From CAYTOJ01 sp964439415 (lineage in GTDB: Bacteria > Pseudomonadota > Alphaproteobacteria > Rickettsiales > CAZAGG01), in NCBI GenBank assembly GCA_964439415.1, contig CAYTOJ010000070.1, forward strand, positions 1-10,233: 10,233 nt of DNA, given 5' to 3'. Positions 7,623 through 10,233 of the stretch are shown here, piece by piece. Every line of letters begins with the position of its first letter. Position 1 is the stretch's first letter. Under the pieces are notes generated by a model, which saw nothing but the letters and a program-made list of their open reading frames with translations, did not search any database and was not told the origin of the DNA. The translations under genes were made by a program, and so were the position numbers.

Positions 7623-7818
7623 TAGACTTCTCTCCAAACTCTACTGCGCTGGCAAATTTGCTTGTCGCTGGCTGCGCTAAGCTACACAAATGAGGTTTAC
7701 TCATCTGCAAGCTAAGCTTAGCTCTCAAATCCGCATGTACCTCGATGTACACTTGCGTTTCTGCGATGCTCGCTTCGCGCTACTAAAGCTCACCGCAGCG
7801 AGTTGCGAAAGAAGTCTA
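7623..7818. repeat. TA-flanked MITE-like element, copy 2 (196 bp)
   Basis: This is the second copy of the element at 719-952, in the same orientation, with the same perfect ends TAGACTTCT and AGAAGTCTA. The first 125 bp or so match copy 1 with few changes; the right part is shorter by about 38 bp. The stem TGTAC-N6-GTACA keeps its arms while the loop differs between copies, and the AAATGAG/CTCATYT hairpin is nearly kept. It occupies most of the 301-bp space between the 25-residue peptide gene and the next kinase; the other 97 bp (7819-7915) are AT-rich and hold no gene I can support. Confidence 0.8.
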
Positions 7819-7915
7819 CTTGCTGGAATTTATTATTACAAAAGCAGGGTGCAGACGTATTTAAAATTTACGAGTTATTGCATAAAATTAGTGATGCATT
7901 AACATTAGTATTAAG

Positions 7916-8638
7916 ATGAAAAAGAACACCACGCACGATGATAATTTCGATAAAACCCGTGAACAGCTCCACCGTCAGATGCTTTCAACGGTATCCCATG
8001 ATTTAAAAACACCGCTGGCGACTATAATAGGATCGCTGGAAATTTATAGAAAAATGGGTGCGAAGTTAAGTGAGGAAAAGCAGAATTCATTAATAAGTTC
8101 CGCACTGATGGAAGCCTATAGGCTAGATAGTTTTATCACTAATATTCTAGATATGGCCAAGCTTGAAGGCGGCATGGTAAAAGTGAATCAGGAAAATTGT
8201 GATATTAAATCACTATTGCAGGATTCTATAATACGGCTTGGCTCGCGCCGTGACAAACTTGATATCAGTTTCAAGCCTTTTGAAAACCATGCTCATGTAA
8301 TCAGAACGGATCCAGTTCTGCTTAGCCGTGCCATAGGGCTGCTGCTGGATAATGCTATAAAACATGGTGGCAAGCCGCCTGCGGTGATATTTGAATATGG
8401 GGTCAGGAATCATAAGGCTATTATCAGCATAAGTGATAATGGTGCGGGTATTCCAAAAGATCAGGAGAAAAAGATTTTCTCAAAATATACGCGCCTGAGT
8501 AAACGCGACCAGCACACAGGAACAGGCCTTGGCCTGGCGATCTGCAAAGAAATTATGCAGACTCTCTCAGGTGAAGTTAAATTAGAGAGCAATACAGAAA
8601 AAGGCTGTACTTTTCTCCTAACCGTTCCCGCCCAGTAA
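7916..8638 (+). CDS. Small soluble histidine kinase, KdpD C-terminal-like
   Basis: This 240-residue protein is only a kinase core. HisKA has phospho-acceptor His28 in STVSHDLKTPLATIIGS, followed by a dimerisation helix ending ILDMAKLEGG. HATPase_c has N-box Asn146 (LLLDNAIKHG), the DNGAG box at Asp174, and the lid GTGLGLA at 202-208. All catalytic residues are present. The sequence resembles the C-terminal kinase part of KdpD, but the KdpD/Usp domains and the four membrane helices are absent, and only about 20 residues precede the H-box. It must sense through a partner protein or act constitutively. The start at 7916 has only a weak Shine-Dalgarno (TAAG). The gene ends in a strong hairpin. 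A KdpE-like DNA-binding protein is coded about 0.9 kb away on the other strand and is the natural candidate partner, by inference. Confidence 0.93.
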   Translation: MKKNTTHDDNFDKTREQLHRQMLSTVSHDLKTPLATIIGSLEIYRKMGAKLSEEKQNSLISSALMEAYRLDSFITNILDMAKLEGGMVKVNQENCDIKSLLQDSIIRLGSRRDKLDISFKPFENHAHVIRTDPVLLSRAIGLLLDNAIKHGGKPPAVIFEYGVRNHKAIISISDNGAGIPKDQEKKIFSKYTRLSKRDQHTGTGLGLAICKEIMQTLSGEVKLESNTEKGCTFLLTVPAQ

Positions 8639-8661
8639 AAGCCGCTTGTGGAGCGGCTTTT
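8637..8661. terminator. Rho-independent terminator, possibly bidirectional
   Basis: AAAAGCCGCT (8637-8646) pairs perfectly with AGCGGCTTTT (8652-8661) around the loop TGTGG. The stem starts inside the TAA stop codon of the KdpD-like kinase. The A and T runs on the two sides give a U-tract in either direction, so it can also end the convergent DUF1328 gene, whose stop lies at 8680. Confidence 0.85.
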
Positions 8662-8679
8662 ATGAGGATCAAAAGGGTT

Positions 8680-8862
8680 TTATAGTGGTGGGCTTGAACG
8701 CCTTCCAGTAACCATGCTGTAAATCAGGCTTGCAACAAACAACACTACGAAAATCATAGCCAGGAATTTAGCAATTCCGGCAAAATCAGCCGCCAGGCCA
8801 CCAAAGCCTAAAATTGCCGCCAATACGGCAAGCACAAAAAAAGTAATTACCCAGTTAAGCAT
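8680..8862 (-). CDS. DUF1328 (YtjA-like) small membrane protein
   Basis: This 60-residue protein has two membrane helices (about 4-21 and 30-51) joined by the GFGGLAADFAGIAKFLAMIF segment typical of DUF1328, with a short basic tail GRRSS. Family members are small inner-membrane proteins of unknown function, often found near stress or envelope genes. An ideal Shine-Dalgarno GGAGGTG (8868-8874 on the plus map) lies 5 nt before the ATG. The gene converges with the KdpD-like kinase across a shared terminator. Its promoter should lie in 8875-8976; a TAGAAT on the minus strand there is only a weak -10 candidate. Length and sequence match the family well. Confidence 0.9.
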   Translation of the reverse strand: MLNWVITFFVLAVLAAILGFGGLAADFAGIAKFLAMIFVVLFVASLIYSMVTGRRSSPPL

Positions 8863-8976
8863 AAGAGCACCTCCGTTAAATTAATAGTCTCAACAAAGTC
8901 TATTCTATGTTAATGCCTGTTATGGCGCACTGTGGTGTGGTGGCTGAGAAATAAGAAGTTGATCAATGTTTATCAG

Positions 8977-9033
8977 TATACTGCTCGCGTATGAAGAGTG
9001 AGAATTCTTTGCAGTTATAACGCGAGCAGTATA
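8977..9033. repeat. 14-bp perfect inverted repeat
   Basis: TATACTGCTCGCGT (8977-8990) is exactly reverse-complementary to ACGCGAGCAGTATA (9020-9033), with a 29-nt loop that itself contains the palindrome AGAATTCT. It lies in the 259-bp space upstream of the DUF1328 gene and downstream of the lipoprotein gene. It may be a second terminator, a structured small RNA, or a paired protein-binding site. The sequence does not decide between these. Confidence 0.55.
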
Positions 9034-9035
9034 GA

Positions 9036-9067
9036 TGCGCATGGGGCTGGGTTGGCGGCCATGCGCA
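9036..9067. repeat. 9-bp inverted repeat hairpin
   Basis: TGCGCATGG (9036-9044) pairs with CCATGCGCA (9059-9067) around a G-rich 14-nt loop. It follows the 14-bp inverted repeat by 2 nt and precedes the next terminator hairpin by 13 nt, so three hairpins stand in a row within 140 bp. No U-tract follows on the plus strand, so it is not an obvious terminator itself. Confidence 0.45.
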
Positions 9068-9080
9068 AACATATAAAAGA

Positions 9081-9115
9081 TATACCTGTCGCACTCTTGA
9101 AGTGCGATAGGTATA
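9081..9115 (-). terminator. Terminator hairpin after the Gly-zipper lipoprotein gene (shared family, copy A)
   Basis: Read on the minus strand, 15-nt arms flank the loop TCAAG, with one A-C mismatch. The stem starts 6 nt after the lipoprotein stop and is followed by TCTTTTATATGTTT, a U-rich tail. The core TCGCACTTCAAGAGTGCGA is identical to that of the hairpin at 9470-9510, which also ends a minus-strand gene. Confidence 0.8.
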
Positions 9116-9121
9116 CTAAGA

Positions 9122-9364
9122 CTATTTCCAGATTGGCTTGCCGAGATTTAGATCCCTTTCCTTGGTAAGGCCACCGGTAGCAGCACCAACTGCGCCACCC
9201 ACCACAGCGCCGGTAAGCGGGTCGGCTCCCAGCACTGCGCCGCCTAATGCGCCAGCACCAGCGCCAATCCCCGCGCCTGACAATGCGCGGTCAGAAGTGG
9301 TGTTTCCACAAGCTGTTAATAATGTAAGGCAGGATATGCCAATAACTGCTGTAAGATTTTTCAT
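9122..9364 (-). CDS. Glycine-zipper lipoprotein
   Basis: This 80-residue protein has a lipoprotein signal peptide: MKN start, hydrophobic core, and lipobox L16-T-A-C19. Signal peptidase II should cut before Cys19, leaving a mature lipoprotein of 62 residues. The mature part carries a long Gly/Ala repeat (GAGIGAGAGALGGAVLG ... GAVVGGAVGAATGG, about residues 31-65), the Gly-zipper pattern of YMGG-like and 17-kDa surface-antigen-type outer-membrane lipoproteins. These are commonly stress- or envelope-associated; the exact role is not known. A good Shine-Dalgarno AAGGAAG (9371-9377 on the plus map) sits 6 nt before the ATG. The gene is followed by its own terminator hairpin. An AT-rich TATATA element at about 9395-9400 may form part of the promoter, but that is weak. 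Confidence 0.9.
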   Translation of the reverse strand: MKNLTAVIGISCLTLLTACGNTTSDRALSGAGIGAGAGALGGAVLGADPLTGAVVGGAVGAATGGLTKERDLNLGKPIWK

Positions 9365-9469
9365 AACTAACTTCCTTCTCTGATTATGTAAGTTCCTATA
9401 TAATAACCACTTTATAGCAGAAGGCAGTAGGGAGTTTTGTTTTAACTATAAGGAAGCTGTAAACATAAA

Positions 9470-9510
9470 AGCTATATCTATCGCACTCTTGAAGTGCGAT
9501 AGATATAGCT
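9470..9510 (-). terminator. Terminator hairpin after the KdpE-like gene (shared family, copy B)
   Basis: This is a perfect 18-bp stem, AGCTATATCTATCGCACT (9470-9487) with its complement at 9493-9510, around a 5-nt loop. The last stem base is also the first base of the TGA stop codon on the minus strand. A U-rich tail TTTTATGTTT follows on the minus strand. Against copy A, one stem pair changes from C-G to U-A, a compensatory change. Confidence 0.88.
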
Positions 9511-10118
9511 CAGGCGGCTACTTTAGTATATAATTGCGCCTTATCCATGCGGTAGCCGACTCCGGCTTCAGCCACGATCAGTTTCCCCAGGCCTTTTGAT
9601 ACTTCCAGTTTATTCCTGAGCTGGCCTATGTACACACGCAGGTATTGGGTATCGTTTATATGAGCATCTCCCCATACTTTTCTCAATATTTCATGATGAG
9701 GCAGTATCCGCCCAATATGGCGTAGAAAATATTCCAGCAGGCCGTATTCTCTGGGGGTGAGATTTATCTTTCTACCATCCACCAGAACTTCATGGCGAAG
9801 CGTATTCATTTTTATAGCACCATTTATCAGCGTATGTTCAGAATCTGCTTCAGTATCCTTAGTACAGGTAAGCATCGATACTTGGCTTCGGCTTGCTGCC
9901 GATATACCAGACTGCACGGCAAAGCTTATAACAGGCACATCCAGTTGACTGCTCAGTGCAGAAAAAGCAGTGGAAACCTCCTGGGGCGACAGGCCAAAAT
10001 CCAGCAATACCAGTTTTGCCTCTGATATAGTGGTCATTCTGGTTATGGTTCCAGCTTCGTCCTCCAGTGAAATGGTAATCTTTTTCATTGCCGCAGCTTT
10101 TGAATCAAAATGGAGCAT
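9510..10118 (-). CDS. KdpE-like winged-helix regulator with shortened, degenerate receiver
   Basis: The protein has 202 residues from this start. The C-terminal part (about 105-195) is a clear OmpR/PhoB-type winged helix, with LTPREYGLLEYFLRH, the helix around ILRKVWG, and QYLRVYIGQLRNKLE, the last typical of KdpE. The N-terminal part is only about 85 residues before the linker and looks like a receiver lacking its first alpha-beta-alpha units. LEDEAG (19-24) resembles the acidic start, then KLVLLDFGLS (35-44) matches the phospho-site strand with Asp40, DVPVISF matches the Ser/Thr strand, and K87 may be the conserved Lys. Acidic residues to Asp40 are about 20 residues apart where about 43 is usual. 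Phosphorylation is therefore doubtful. Starts at 10118 or 10088 (MKKITIS) are both possible and neither has a good Shine-Dalgarno; a TATACT at 10122-10127 (minus) would favour 10088. The sensorless KdpD-like kinase nearby is a possible partner, by inference. Confidence 0.85.
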   Translation of the reverse strand: MLHFDSKAAAMKKITISLEDEAGTITRMTTISEAKLVLLDFGLSPQEVSTAFSALSSQLDVPVISFAVQSGISAASRSQVSMLTCTKDTEADSEHTLINGAIKMNTLRHEVLVDGRKINLTPREYGLLEYFLRHIGRILPHHEILRKVWGDAHINDTQYLRVYIGQLRNKLEVSKGLGKLIVAEAGVGYRMDKAQLYTKVAA

Positions 10119-10233
10119 AAAGTATAAAACATTCCCTGTAAGTAAACCGTATGGAACGCATCAATAATAATAAAAACGGGCATAAAGGGAATTAGTGGGG
10201 TCTGGAGAGGTAATTACTAATTAATATTTTCTT

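Noticed and set aside
7690..7902. Open frame inside and after the second repeat element
   Set aside because: It begins within the palindromic repeat, has no ribosome binding site and is not kept in the first copy of the element.
9081..9510. DNA uptake signal like that of Pasteurellaceae (AAGTGCGGT)
   Set aside because: The hairpins contain AAGTGCGAT, only partly similar. Just two copies are seen, both at gene ends, so a terminator family fits better.
9971..10167. Plus-strand open frames over the KdpE-like gene
   Set aside because: They overlap the regulator in antisense, with no start signals or domain content.

Overview
The window looks like a piece of a Gram-negative, probably alphaproteobacterial, chromosome. 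The main support is a PBP2 (MrdA) whose N-terminal FTRRAFILG stretch and overall layout match the alphaproteobacterial form. The Gly-zipper lipoprotein and the DUF1328 membrane protein are also proteobacterial types. A 100-N run flanked by an exact 55-bp overlap shows that this is a draft scaffold, perhaps metagenomic. No phage, plasmid, tRNA, rRNA or CRISPR signal was seen.

Left part (1-2842): an unrecognised soluble protein is followed by a 234-bp element with perfect terminal inverted repeats flanked by TA, then mrdA, the peptidoglycan transpeptidase of cell elongation, which here lacks mreC/mreD or rodA beside it. Centre (2843-7006): a tightly coupled signalling operon. It encodes a membrane CHASE3-PAS histidine kinase (split in this assembly by an artefactual gap), a stand-alone Rcp1-like receiver protein overlapping it by ATGA, and, 3 nt on, a soluble REC-HisKA-HATPase-REC hybrid kinase. 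No DNA-binding output and no recognisable HPt protein is encoded with them, so the relay must end elsewhere.

Right part (7094-10233): a helical unknown protein and a 25-residue membrane peptide with a strong ribosome binding site are followed by a second, 196-bp copy of the TA-flanked element. Next comes a small soluble KdpD-like kinase ending in a hairpin terminator. Facing it on the minus strand are a DUF1328 membrane protein, a glycine-zipper lipoprotein, and a KdpE-like winged-helix protein with a shortened, degenerate receiver. The last two genes each end in a copy of the same terminator hairpin, and the two copies show a compensatory base change.

I see no clearly new multi-gene system. 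The points most worth following are the TA-flanked repeat family, the shared covarying terminator, the shrunken receiver protein next to a sensorless KdpD-like kinase, and the assembly error that breaks the CHASE3 kinase gene.
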